Of a stretch of DNA of 64,000 nucleotides, positions 9,058 through 18,082 are shown piece by piece (within the stretch, counting starts at the first letter, position 1; each line of letters begins with the position of its first letter). Made by a program: the position numbers and the translations under genes. Below the pieces are notes generated by a model. It ran no database searches and had not been told where the DNA came from. It worked only from the letters and a program-made list of their open reading frames with translations. Origin of the DNA: Bacteroidaceae bacterium (GTDB taxonomy: Bacteria; Bacteroidota; Bacteroidia; Bacteroidales; Bacteroidaceae); contig JAFWPH010000003.1 in NCBI GenBank assembly GCA_017509605.1, forward strand, positions 1-64,000, given 5' to 3'.

Positions 9058-10524
9058 ATGCAACTGTATGAATTGATTTCGGGCGTTAAGGTCAACGCCG
9101 TCAAAGGAACTCTCGACATCGACATTAAAGGAGTGAATCTCGACTCCAGGCTGATCAAGCCAGGACAGATGTTCATGGCCTTCAAAGGCACACAGACTGA
9201 CGGACATGCCTACATCCCAAAAGCCATCGAGGCAGGCGCAGTGGCCGTGATGTGCGAGAAGATGCCTGAGATGTGTGACGACAAGGTCACCTATATCCAG
9301 GTTGATAACACAGAGCAGGTCATCGGCGACGTGGCCACAGTATTCTACGGCAACCCTTCCAGGCACCTCAAACTGATTGGAGTGACAGGTACCAACGGCA
9401 AGACCACCATTGCTACAGAGCTTTACAACATGTTCAGGAAACTCGGACACAAGGCCGGACTTATCTCAACGGTTGTCAACCGTGTGAACGATGAGAAGGT
9501 GCCAACGGAGCATACTACTCCCGACCCCATCACGCTTAACGCCCTCTTGGCGAGCATGGTGGATGCTGGATGCGAGTACGCCTTCATGGAGGTAAGTTCC
9601 CATGCGGTGGCGCAGAACAGAATAGGTGGACTTTATTTCTCTGGTGGTATCTTCACCAACCTCACCCGCGACCATCTCGATTACCACAAGACAGTAGAGA
9701 ACTACTTGAAAGCCAAGAAGACATTCTTCGACAACTTACCCCAGGAAGCCTTTGCCATCACCAATCTCGACGACAAGAACGGTATGGTGATGATGCAGAA
9801 CACCAAAGCACAGGTCAAGACCTATTCCATCCGCGAGATGGCAGATTTCAAGGCCAGGATCATCGAATGTCATCTTGAGGGCATGTATCTCGAGATCAAT
9901 GGCCAGCAGGTGGGTGTGCAGTTCTTGGGCAAGTTCAACGTGTCGAACTTGCTGGCTGTTTATGGCGCCGCATGCATGCTGGGTCAGGATCCGCACGATG
10001 TGCTGGTGGCGCTGAGCACCTTGCGCCCTGTGTCAGGACGTTTTGAGGCGGTTCATTCACCTCTGGGTTACACCGCCATCGTTGATTATGCCCACACACC
10101 CGATGCACTGGCCAACGTGCTGGGTGCCATCAACGGGGTGGTTGAGGGCAAAGGTCATATCATCACTGTTTGCGGCGCGGGAGGCAACCGCGATAAAGGC
10201 AAACGTCCGATTATGGCGAAAGAAGCTGTGCGTCAAAGCGATAAGGTGATTATCACCAGCGACAATCCCCGGTTTGAGGAACCACAGGATATCATCAACG
10301 ACATGCTGGCGGGACTTGATGCCGACGACATGCTCAAAGTGGTGAGCATAGCCGACAGGAAGGAAGCCATCCGGACTGCATGTATGATTGCGCAGAAGGG
10401 CGACGTGATTCTCGTGGCGGGTAAGGGCCATGAGGATTACCAGGAGATCAAAGGTGTGAAACACCATTTCGATGACAAGGAGGTGCTGGAGGAGATCTTC
10501 TCCGCACAACAAGCCCAAGGATGA
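9058..10524 (+). CDS. murE: UDP-MurNAc-tripeptide synthetase MurE
   Basis: MurE adds the third residue of the peptidoglycan stem peptide to UDP-MurNAc-L-Ala-D-Glu in the cytoplasm. The 488-residue protein shows the Mur ligase ATP loop '[14 protein letters not shown]' near residue 110, 'TTPDPITLN', and the carboxylated-lysine region '[14 protein letters not shown]'. The motif DNPRFE near residue 403 is the signature of the meso-diaminopimelate-specific enzymes. An upstream in-frame start exists at 8989, but the ATG at 9058 gives the normal family N-terminus ([10 protein letters not shown]) and follows an A-rich stretch. It lies 77 bases after ftsI. Confidence 0.95.
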   Translation: MQLYELISGVKVNAVKGTLDIDIKGVNLDSRLIKPGQMFMAFKGTQTDGHAYIPKAIEAGAVAVMCEKMPEMCDDKVTYIQVDNTEQVIGDVATVFYGNPSRHLKLIGVTGTNGKTTIATELYNMFRKLGHKAGLISTVVNRVNDEKVPTEHTTPDPITLNALLASMVDAGCEYAFMEVSSHAVAQNRIGGLYFSGGIFTNLTRDHLDYHKTVENYLKAKKTFFDNLPQEAFAITNLDDKNGMVMMQNTKAQVKTYSIREMADFKARIIECHLEGMYLEINGQQVGVQFLGKFNVSNLLAVYGAACMLGQDPHDVLVALSTLRPVSGRFEAVHSPLGYTAIVDYAHTPDALANVLGAINGVVEGKGHIITVCGAGGNRDKGKRPIMAKEAVRQSDKVIITSDNPRFEEPQDIINDMLAGLDADDMLKVVSIADRKEAIRTACMIAQKGDVILVAGKGHEDYQEIKGVKHHFDDKEVLEEIFSAQQAQG

Positions 10525-10595
10525 TTCGTGATAGCGAAGCGCCGTGACAACGAAAAAAAGGCGAAATAACAAAAATAAAAAAAACGAAATAGAAG

Positions 10596-11864
10596 ATGCT
10601 TTATTTCTTAGCACAATATTTGGATTCAATCGACCTTCCAGGTGCGGGCCTGTGGACCTATGTGTCGTTCCGCTCCTTGATGGCGCTGATGCTCTCGTTG
10701 GTCATCTCCATGTGGATGGGCAAGTCGTTCATCACTTACATGAAGAAAAAACGTCATCTGGAAAAGGCACGCGACGCCGAAATCGACCCGTATGGAGTGA
10801 AAAAGATCGGTGTGCCCTCCATGGGCGGCATTGTCATCATCACCGCAATCCTTTTACCCGCTTTGTTGCTTGGTAGGTTGACCAACGTGTACGTGCTGTT
10901 GCTGCTGGTCACTGTGGTGTGGTTGGGACTGCTCGGTTTCCTCGATGACCTCATCAAACTCCGCGGCAACAAGGATGGCCTGCCACCTCGTTACAAATTG
11001 TTGGGACAGTTTCTGCTCGGTGCCATGATAGGAGTGACCTTATGGCTTAGCCCGCAGGCAGTGGTCAGCGAGCGGGTGGAGAAAAAGATAGTCAATTCAC
11101 AGACGGTCTATCAGAAGAGCGAGGAGAGGAAATCCACCATCACCACCGTGCCTTTCTTCAAGAACAACAACCTTGACTACTACGAGGCTTTCAGCTTCTT
11201 GGAGAACGGCAAGGCCAAACGTGCCTGTGGATGGGTGTTGTTCGTGCTTGTCACCACCTTCGTCATTATGGCGGTCACAAATGGCGCCAACCTCAATGAC
11301 GGAATGGACGGCATGTGTGCCGGCAACTCAGCCATCATCGGCACTGCGCTCGGCATACTGGCATACGTCTCTGGTCATATAGAGTTCGCAAGCTATCTCA
11401 ACGTGATGTATATTCCCGGCTCCGAGGAAATATTGGTCTTCCTCTGCTCCTTTGTAGGGGCGCTGATCGGTTTCCTTTGGTACAATGCCTACCCCGCCAA
11501 GGTGTTTATGGGTGATACAGGCAGTCTTGCCATTGGAGGTGTGATAGCCGTCGTGGCGGTGATGATCCATAAGGAACTGCTCCTGCCCATACTCTGTGGC
11601 ATCTTCCTCGTGGAAAGCATCTCAGTGATACTGCAGACCAGCTATGCCAAGCATGGCAACAAGCAGGGAAAGAAACTACGTGTGTTCAAGCGTGCTCCTT
11701 TCCATGACCACTACAGGGTGTTGCAGAGCCAACTCGATCCCAACACTAAATACCTCATAAAGAGACCGACCACAGCCTTGCAGGAGAACATGATCACCAT
11801 CCGTTTCTGGATTGTCACCATTCTTCTCGCCGCCATCACCATCATCACATTGAAAATTAGGTAA
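10596..11864 (+). CDS. mraY: Phospho-MurNAc-pentapeptide transferase MraY
   Basis: MraY moves phospho-MurNAc-pentapeptide onto undecaprenyl phosphate to make lipid I at the inner face of the membrane. The 422-residue polytopic protein has 'KKIGVPSMGGIVII', the catalytic 'LGFLDDLIKL', 'TNGANLNDGMDGM', and the loop 'FKRAPFHDHY'. It is some 60 residues longer than the enterobacterial enzyme because of a hydrophilic insertion (about 145-200, including a KKIVNSQTVYQKSEERK stretch); such insertions are common in Bacteroidetes MraY. The gene lies in the dcw cluster between murE and murD, in the usual order for the phylum. Confidence 0.96.
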   Translation: MLYFLAQYLDSIDLPGAGLWTYVSFRSLMALMLSLVISMWMGKSFITYMKKKRHLEKARDAEIDPYGVKKIGVPSMGGIVIITAILLPALLLGRLTNVYVLLLLVTVVWLGLLGFLDDLIKLRGNKDGLPPRYKLLGQFLLGAMIGVTLWLSPQAVVSERVEKKIVNSQTVYQKSEERKSTITTVPFFKNNNLDYYEAFSFLENGKAKRACGWVLFVLVTTFVIMAVTNGANLNDGMDGMCAGNSAIIGTALGILAYVSGHIEFASYLNVMYIPGSEEILVFLCSFVGALIGFLWYNAYPAKVFMGDTGSLAIGGVIAVVAVMIHKELLLPILCGIFLVESISVILQTSYAKHGNKQGKKLRVFKRAPFHDHYRVLQSQLDPNTKYLIKRPTTALQENMITIRFWIVTILLAAITIITLKIR

Positions 11865-11942
11865 CTCATCTTTCGCAACCTATTTAACTCCGTTTTATAA
11901 CTACCGAGACTTTAGTCAGGTAACATTACAATTAAGTTTAGA

Positions 11943-13277
11943 ATGAAAAGAATAGTCGTTTTAGGAGCCGCTGAAAGCGGTGTGGGCGCAGCGGTGCTCG
12001 CCCAGAAGAAAGGATTTGACGTTTTTGTCTCAGACATGTCGGCCATCAAGAAGCATTACAAGCAGATGCTCGATGAGTACGGCATCGTATGGGAAGAATC
12101 GCGTCATACCGAGAATCTGATACTTAACGCCGACGAGATCATCAAGAGCCCGGGCATCCCACAGGAAGCGCCCATCGTGCAGAAGGCCATGGAGAAGGGC
12201 ATACCCATTATCTCTGAAATAGAGTTCGCCGGCAGATACACTACAGCCAAGATGATCTGCATCACGGGAAGCAACGGCAAGACCACTACCACTTCGCTCA
12301 TCTACCATATCTTCAAGAAGGCAGGTTACAACGTGGGATTGGCCGGTAATATCGGTCGGTCGCTTGCTTTTCAGGTGGCAGAGTGCGATTTCGATTACTA
12401 TGTGATAGAGCTCAGCAGTTTTCAACTCGATAACATGTATGACTTCAAGGCCGATATCGCGGTGCTGATGAACATCACCCCCGACCATCTCGACCGTTAT
12501 GGCTTCAAGATGCAGAATTATGTGGATTCCAAGATGCGGATCACGCGGAACCAGACTGCAGACGACGCTTTTGTTTTCTGGAACGACGACCCCATCGTTA
12601 CCGCTGAACTCAAGAAGTACAATATCAAGGCACAGATGTTCCCCTTCTCCGAATTCAAGGGAAACGGTGCCATCGCATACGCTGAGAACGGCCAGTACAT
12701 CATCGAGCAACCCACTCCTTTCAACATGGAGCAGGAGGAACTGGCGCTCCGTGGCAAGCACAATCTCTACAACTCCCTGGCTGCAGGCATCACGGCCAAC
12801 ATTGTCGGGGTGAGAAAAGATGTCATCCGTGAATCGCTGATGGATTTCAAGGGAGTTGAGCATCGTCTGGAGAAAGTGGAACGTGTGAATGGCGTGGATT
12901 TCGTCAACGACTCCAAGGCCACCAATGTCAACGCCTGCTGGTACGCCCTCGAAAGCATGCGACAGCCCACCGTCCTCATCCTTGGCGGAAAGGACAAAGG
13001 CAACGACTACTCGGAAATCATGGACTTAGTGAAGGAGAAATGCCGTGGACTGGTCTTTCTGGGTGTGGACAACACCAAGTTGCATCAGTTTTTCGACAAC
13101 GTGGGATTGCCTATAGCCGATGTGAAGTCGATGAAGGATTGTGTGGATGAGTGCTATAAGATGGCGCAGCCGGGCGACTGTGTGTTGCTGAGCCCTTGTT
13201 GTGCCAGTTTCGACCTCTTCCAGAACATGGAGGACAGGGGCGAGCAGTTCAAGGAATGTGTGAGAAACCTTAATTGA
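11943..13277 (+). CDS. murD: UDP-MurNAc-L-alanine:D-glutamate ligase MurD
   Basis: MurD adds D-glutamate to UDP-MurNAc-L-Ala. The 444-residue protein begins with a Rossmann-like UDP-binding domain (RIVVLGAAESGVGAAVLA), then the ATP loop 'ICITGSNGKTTTTSL' near residue 105, 'LMNITPDHLDRYG' in the central domain and 'DFVNDSKATNVNACWYAL' with 'LILGGKDKGNDY' in the C-terminal domain. All are diagnostic of MurD. It follows mraY after 78 bases and precedes ftsW by 30 bases. A sequence resembling a weak -7 box (TAACATTA) lies upstream, but no independent promoter is claimed. Confidence 0.96.
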   Translation: MKRIVVLGAAESGVGAAVLAQKKGFDVFVSDMSAIKKHYKQMLDEYGIVWEESRHTENLILNADEIIKSPGIPQEAPIVQKAMEKGIPIISEIEFAGRYTTAKMICITGSNGKTTTTSLIYHIFKKAGYNVGLAGNIGRSLAFQVAECDFDYYVIELSSFQLDNMYDFKADIAVLMNITPDHLDRYGFKMQNYVDSKMRITRNQTADDAFVFWNDDPIVTAELKKYNIKAQMFPFSEFKGNGAIAYAENGQYIIEQPTPFNMEQEELALRGKHNLYNSLAAGITANIVGVRKDVIRESLMDFKGVEHRLEKVERVNGVDFVNDSKATNVNACWYALESMRQPTVLILGGKDKGNDYSEIMDLVKEKCRGLVFLGVDNTKLHQFFDNVGLPIADVKSMKDCVDECYKMAQPGDCVLLSPCCASFDLFQNMEDRGEQFKECVRNLN

Positions 13278-13307
13278 TCAATTGATAACAAGAAAAACTT
13301 AAGAACT

Positions 13308-14615
13308 ATGGCTAAAGTTTTATCTGATATCTTCAAAGGCAATGTCTTTACAGGCGATAAGGGGATATGGATGATTTATTTCTTCCTGAGCCTTTTCTCG
13401 CTGGTTGAGGTCTATAGCGCGTCGAGCAACCTCACCTACAATGCCGGACATCACTGGGATCCCATGATCAACCAAGCTGTCTTCATCTTGGTGGGACTCG
13501 TCGTTGTTTACTTGGTCCACCTTATACCTTGTAAATACTTCATGCTCTTTCCGTTGATAGCACTGCCCGTTTCCTTGGTGCTGCTGGTCTATGCCGCGTT
13601 TTTCGGCGGAACAGTGAACGGAGCCAACCGTTGGATTGAGATTTGCGGCATGTCGGTACAGCCTTCCGAGTTGGGCAAGGCGTCGCTGGTCATGTTCGTG
13701 GCGGTGGTGCTGGCCAAGACGCAGGCGGAGGTGAAAGTGACTGGCCCCAATGGAAAGACGAAAATCAAAAGCGGGGCCATCAAGGGAGGACACTCATTGG
13801 CCTTCAAGGTCATCATGTGTTCAACAGCAGTGGTTTGTCTGCTCATCTTCTTCGAGAACTTCTCCACTGCCGCCTTGCTCTTCGTCACCATTTTCCTGAT
13901 GATGTGGATAGGACGCATCCCCATTGACTTGCTGACCAAGACTTTCCTCACCATGGTGGCATTTGTGGCAGTGCTCTTCACCATGATCATGCTTCTCGAC
14001 GAGGCCACCCTCTCCAAGATACCCAAGATGCACCGAGGCATCACATGGAAACACCGCATTGAGGCCATGGTGGGTGCCGGAGAGGAATCCGACTCCACAT
14101 ATAATATCCAGGACAACCTGCAGGAGGCACATGCCCAAATAGCGATCGCCAACTCCAACGTCATCGGACGCGGACCGGGCAACTCTGTGGAACGTGACTT
14201 CCTGCCTCATGCAGAGTCGGATTTCATCTACTCCATCATCGTGGAGGAAACAGGTATCATAGGTGCGATTTTCGTGCTCTTCCTCTATGTGGCGCTTGTC
14301 ATCAGGGCAGGGCGAATAGCGAAGAAAAGCCAACGCTTCTTCCCCGCCTACCTGGTCATCGGGCTCGCCACGATGATCACCCTACAGGCATTGGTGAATA
14401 TGATAGTAGCCACTGGACTCTTCGTCACAGGACAACCTTTGCCGCTTATCAGCCGTGGTGGTTCGTCGCTGCTCATCAACTGCTTCTATATCGGAGTGAT
14501 ACTCAGTGTCAGCCGATATGTGGAGATGATCAACTCTCCTGAGTCGATTGAGAATAAAAATGTATCTACAACAAACGAGACAAACGAATATTATAGTCAA
14601 GAAAACATGGACTGA
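13308..14615 (+). CDS. ftsW: Septal peptidoglycan glycosyltransferase FtsW
   Basis: FtsW is the SEDS-family enzyme that polymerises lipid II at the septum together with FtsI. The 435-residue protein has about ten hydrophobic segments, 'NGANRWIEICGMSVQPSELGK' in the first half and 'ESDFIYSIIVEETG' and 'GQPLPLISRGGSSLL' in the second half, all SEDS signatures. The Asp in 'ESDF' corresponds to the catalytic residue region. A hydrophilic loop near residues 145-165 (PNGKTKIKSGAIKGG) is a small insertion relative to enterobacterial FtsW. The C-terminal tail is hydrophilic and Asn-rich. The order murD-ftsW-murG is the normal dcw order. Confidence 0.96.
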   Translation: MAKVLSDIFKGNVFTGDKGIWMIYFFLSLFSLVEVYSASSNLTYNAGHHWDPMINQAVFILVGLVVVYLVHLIPCKYFMLFPLIALPVSLVLLVYAAFFGGTVNGANRWIEICGMSVQPSELGKASLVMFVAVVLAKTQAEVKVTGPNGKTKIKSGAIKGGHSLAFKVIMCSTAVVCLLIFFENFSTAALLFVTIFLMMWIGRIPIDLLTKTFLTMVAFVAVLFTMIMLLDEATLSKIPKMHRGITWKHRIEAMVGAGEESDSTYNIQDNLQEAHAQIAIANSNVIGRGPGNSVERDFLPHAESDFIYSIIVEETGIIGAIFVLFLYVALVIRAGRIAKKSQRFFPAYLVIGLATMITLQALVNMIVATGLFVTGQPLPLISRGGSSLLINCFYIGVILSVSRYVEMINSPESIENKNVSTTNETNEYYSQENMD

Positions 14616-14649
14616 TTGTCAATTATTTGGACAAAAAGATGTAACTTTG
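14616..14649 (+). promoter_or_regulatory. Internal dcw promoter before murG
   Basis: TTG at 14616-14618 and TAACTTTG at 14642-14649 are 23 bases apart, slightly longer than the usual 19-21; an alternative TTTG at 14626 is too close. The box lies in the 72-base ftsW-murG gap, 38 bases before the murG start. It would allow murG, murC, ftsQ, ftsA and ftsZ to be expressed separately from mraZ control. Confidence 0.55.
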
Positions 14650-14687
14650 CAAATCATTAGTCTTAGGACTTCAAATCACGTTATCAC

Positions 14688-15824
14688 ATGGAACAAAAAG
14701 AAAGCGTACGAGTGATTGTCAGTGGGGGTGGCACAGGAGGACATATCTTCCCCGCTATCTCCATCGCCAATGCAGTCAAGGCCATGAATCCCGATGCCGA
14801 GATACTTTTCGTAGGAGCCGAGGGACGGATGGAAATGCAAAGGGTACCCGCCGCAGGATACAAGATCATCGGACTCCCTGTGGCCGGATTCGACAGGAAG
14901 AACCTGTTCAAGAACATTCCAGTGCTCATCAAGTTGTTCAAGAGCCAGATGATGGCACGCAAGATCATCAAGGACTTCAAACCTATGGTGGCTGTGGGTG
15001 TAGGTGGCTACGCCAGTGGTCCCACGCTCAAGATGGCGGCGTCAATGGGAGTGCCCACACTCATACAGGAACAGAATTCCTACGCTGGAGTCACCAATAA
15101 ACTGCTTGCCAAGTCGGCTCGCAAGATCTGCGTGGCCTACGAGGGAATGGAACGTTTCTTCCCGAAAGAGAAGATTGTGCTGACGGGCAATCCCGTCCGA
15201 CAAGGACTTGTTGACACCCGGTTGTCGAAAACCGAGGCGGTGGAGAAGATGGGACTCAATCCTTCACGTCGTACAGTGCTGATCATCGGAGGAAGTCTCG
15301 GCGCACGCACCATGAACGAGAGTGTCATCGGCAACCTGAGCATCATCAGGGAAGCCAAGGACGTGCAGTTCGTATGGCAGACGGGCAAGTACTACAGCGA
15401 TGAAATCAAGGAGAGGCTGTCCAAAGAGGCCATTGTTCCCAACCTCAAGGTCACCGACTTCGTCTCCGACATGGCATCAGCATACGCTGCCGCCGACCTT
15501 GTGGTGTCGAGGGCGGGAGCCAGTTCCATCTCTGAACTTTGCGTGCTTCATAAGCCTTCAATCCTCGTTCCCTCACCCAATGTGGCAGAGGATCATCAGA
15601 CCAAGAACGCGAAGGCGCTCTCGACACGCGGTGCGGCGCTTTTCCTGGCCGACGCCGATGCTGTGGCGCAACTCATCCCGCTGGCCATCAAGACTGTAGC
15701 TGACGACAACCTTCTCACTTCGCTTGGTGAGAATGCGGGCAAGATGGCTTTCTACGATTCCGCCAACGTCATCGCGGCCGAGGTGCTGAAACTCGCTGAA
15801 GAATACAATAATAAAGACAAGTAA
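14688..15824 (+). CDS. murG: Lipid II synthase MurG
   Basis: MurG transfers GlcNAc from UDP-GlcNAc to lipid I, giving lipid II, on the cytoplasmic face of the membrane. The 378-residue GT-B protein has the N-terminal glycine-rich loop 'VSGGGTGGHIFPAISIA', 'GVGGYASGPTLKMA' and 'TLIQEQNSYAGVTNK', and in the C-terminal half 'LIIGGSLGARTMNESV' and 'SRAGASSISEL' with 'AEDHQTKNAKAL'. These are the donor and acceptor signatures of the family. It has its own probable promoter and is followed by murC after 45 bases. Confidence 0.97.
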   Translation: MEQKESVRVIVSGGGTGGHIFPAISIANAVKAMNPDAEILFVGAEGRMEMQRVPAAGYKIIGLPVAGFDRKNLFKNIPVLIKLFKSQMMARKIIKDFKPMVAVGVGGYASGPTLKMAASMGVPTLIQEQNSYAGVTNKLLAKSARKICVAYEGMERFFPKEKIVLTGNPVRQGLVDTRLSKTEAVEKMGLNPSRRTVLIIGGSLGARTMNESVIGNLSIIREAKDVQFVWQTGKYYSDEIKERLSKEAIVPNLKVTDFVSDMASAYAAADLVVSRAGASSISELCVLHKPSILVPSPNVAEDHQTKNAKALSTRGAALFLADADAVAQLIPLAIKTVADDNLLTSLGENAGKMAFYDSANVIAAEVLKLAEEYNNKDK

Positions 15825-15869
15825 TTACAGATACTGAACAGAAAACGAATATAGACTGAGGAGAAGATT

Positions 15870-17258
15870 ATGGACATGCAGTTGGTAAAGTCGGTTTATT
15901 TCATCGGTATAGGAGGCATCGGCATGAGCGCCGAGGCCCGTTATTTCCTTTTCCAAGGACTGACAGTGGGCGGATACGACAAGACACCGAGTGAACTCAC
16001 CAAGAAACTGGTTGAGGAAGGAGCGCTTGTGAACTACGACGACGAGATTGACAAGGTGGATGAGTGTTTCAAGGACAAGGACACGACCCTGGTGGTCTAT
16101 ACGCCTGCCATTCATCCTGACGAAAACCACTTGCTCTCCTACTACATCAACCAGGGATTCGTGGTGATGAAGAGAGCGCAGGTGCTGGGTATTCTGACCG
16201 ACAAGTTCAAAGGACTGTGCGTGGCCGGAACACATGGCAAGACCACCACATCCACCATGACCGCCCACCTGCTCAACCATTCACATCTTGGCTGTAATGC
16301 CTTCTTGGGGGGAATATCCAAGAATTACCATACCAACTACCTGCTCGACAACAAGAGCGATTATGTGGTGATAGAGGCCGACGAATACGACCGCTCCTTC
16401 CATTGGTTGCACCCCTTCATGACCGTCATCACCGCCACTGACCCTGACCACCTCGACATCTATGGCACCAAGGAAGCCTATCTGGAGAGTTTCACCAAAT
16501 ACACCTCTCTAATCCGTCCCGGAGGAGCGCTGATAGTGCACAAAGGACTGGAGATGAAGCCCTCGGTTGGCCCGGATGTGAGGATTTATGAATACTCCCG
16601 TACTGAAGGTGACTTCCATGCCGAGAACATACGTATCGGGGGCGGAGAGATTGTGTTCGACTTCGTCACACCGACACATACCATCACCGACATACAACTT
16701 GGTGTTCCTGTAGGGGTCAATATCGAGAACGGCATAGCCGCTATGGCTCTTGCCATGCTCGCAGGTGCCACTGACGAGGAGATACGTCAGGGCATGAAGA
16801 CCTTTGAGGGAGTGGAACGACGCTTCGATTTCAAGTTGCGTAATGACAAGATTGTCTTTCTCAGCGACTACGCGCATCACCCCGACGAGATCCGCCAGTG
16901 TGCGCTGTCGTTGAAGGAAATCTATGGAGACAGGAAAATCACAGCACTTTTCCAACCTCACCTCTACACCCGCACACGTGATTTCTACCGTCAGTTCGCT
17001 GACAGCCTCTCAATATTCGACGAGGTCATACTTGTCGATATCTATCCCGCAAGGGAACAACCCATCCCGGGTGTGACCAGCGCACTGATTTACGACAATC
17101 TCAAAGAGGGTGTCGAGCGGTCGATGTGCACCAAAGACCAAATACTCGACATCGTGGCAGGAAGGACGTTCGATGTGCTCGTGTCGCTCGGTGCCGGCGA
17201 CATTGAGAATTATGTGCCTGCCATCACTGAGATACTGAAAGACAAAACAGGGCTATAG
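15870..17258 (+). CDS. murC: UDP-MurNAc-L-alanine ligase MurC
   Basis: MurC adds L-alanine to UDP-MurNAc, the first step of stem-peptide synthesis. The 462-residue protein begins with 'SVYFIGIGGIGMSAEARYF', a UDP-binding loop typical of MurC, followed by the ATP loop 'VAGTHGKTTTSTMTAHLL' near residue 115, 'EADEYDRSFHWL' and 'ITATDPDHLDIYG'. In the C-terminal domain 'DYAHHPDEIRQ' and 'FQPHLYTRTRDF' are diagnostic. No murB is fused or adjacent, and the next gene is ftsQ, as usual in Bacteroidales. Confidence 0.96.
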   Translation: MDMQLVKSVYFIGIGGIGMSAEARYFLFQGLTVGGYDKTPSELTKKLVEEGALVNYDDEIDKVDECFKDKDTTLVVYTPAIHPDENHLLSYYINQGFVVMKRAQVLGILTDKFKGLCVAGTHGKTTTSTMTAHLLNHSHLGCNAFLGGISKNYHTNYLLDNKSDYVVIEADEYDRSFHWLHPFMTVITATDPDHLDIYGTKEAYLESFTKYTSLIRPGGALIVHKGLEMKPSVGPDVRIYEYSRTEGDFHAENIRIGGGEIVFDFVTPTHTITDIQLGVPVGVNIENGIAAMALAMLAGATDEEIRQGMKTFEGVERRFDFKLRNDKIVFLSDYAHHPDEIRQCALSLKEIYGDRKITALFQPHLYTRTRDFYRQFADSLSIFDEVILVDIYPAREQPIPGVTSALIYDNLKEGVERSMCTKDQILDIVAGRTFDVLVSLGAGDIENYVPAITEILKDKTGL

Positions 17259-17316
17259 GCCAGACACTGCCATTGAGGACAACTGATGGCGACTGGATGA
17301 TAATAACTAAAAGATA

Positions 17317-18075
17317 ATGAAGGTGTTCGGACTACTGAAAAAGATTTTCTTCATCTTGCTTTTCTTTGCTGTGTTGGGGTACGTGATTTATGCGATCACC
17401 AACATGTCGGACTACGACCCCGAGGAGAAGTGCACTGATGTGGTGCTTGTGGTCGAAGACAACCCTAATGCCGGCTTTATCGATAAGAAGGGGGTGGAGA
17501 CACTGCTCAAGGAAAAGAACCTTTTCCCTAAAGGAGAGAAAATGGTGGATATCGACACCCGTATGATAGAGCAGACAGTAGGAGAGAACCCTTTCATAGA
17601 GAATGTGGAGTGCTACAAGACACCCGACAGCAAACTATGCCTTCATGTGATACAGCGAACGCCTGTCATGTTCATCATGCCCGACAATGCTGACTCCTAC
17701 TTCGTTGATGCCAAAGGGAACATCATACCTGGAGCCAATTACCCGGTCAACATGCCAGTGGCCACAGGCAATATCTCCAAGGAATATGCGGCCAAACAAC
17801 TCACGGAGTTTGCCTGTTTCCTGCGGGATAACAGTTTTTGGAACAAACAGGTCGAGCAAGTCAACGTGGTGGTAGACAGGAACAACAAGAGGGTGGTGGA
17901 AATTGTGCCGAGAGTGGGCAACCATATTGTCTATCTGGGTTCAATCAAAGACTACCAGAAGAAACTCAAACGCCTCCGTACTTTCTATGAGAAAGCGATG
18001 AAAGAAGTGGGGTGGAATAAATACAAGAGAATCAATTTGGAATTCGACAATCAGATAATATGTACTAAAAAATAA
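17317..18075 (+). CDS. ftsQ: Division protein FtsQ
   Basis: FtsQ is a single-pass protein that scaffolds the divisome. This 252-residue protein has a short basic N-terminus, one transmembrane helix (about 10-28, IFFILLFFAVLGYVIYAI) and a periplasmic part with the POTRA and beta domains expected in the family ('ENPFIENVECYKTPDSKLCLHVIQR' region near 90-115, where the motif of a junction of POTRA and beta domain lies). Conservation in FtsQ is low, and the call relies on topology, the 'R-P-x-x-x-I' like region and position between murC and ftsA. The stop is 7 bases before ftsA, implying coupled expression. Confidence 0.88.
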   Translation: MKVFGLLKKIFFILLFFAVLGYVIYAITNMSDYDPEEKCTDVVLVVEDNPNAGFIDKKGVETLLKEKNLFPKGEKMVDIDTRMIEQTVGENPFIENVECYKTPDSKLCLHVIQRTPVMFIMPDNADSYFVDAKGNIIPGANYPVNMPVATGNISKEYAAKQLTEFACFLRDNSFWNKQVEQVNVVVDRNNKRVVEIVPRVGNHIVYLGSIKDYQKKLKRLRTFYEKAMKEVGWNKYKRINLEFDNQIICTKK

Positions 18076-18082
18076 ACAGGAT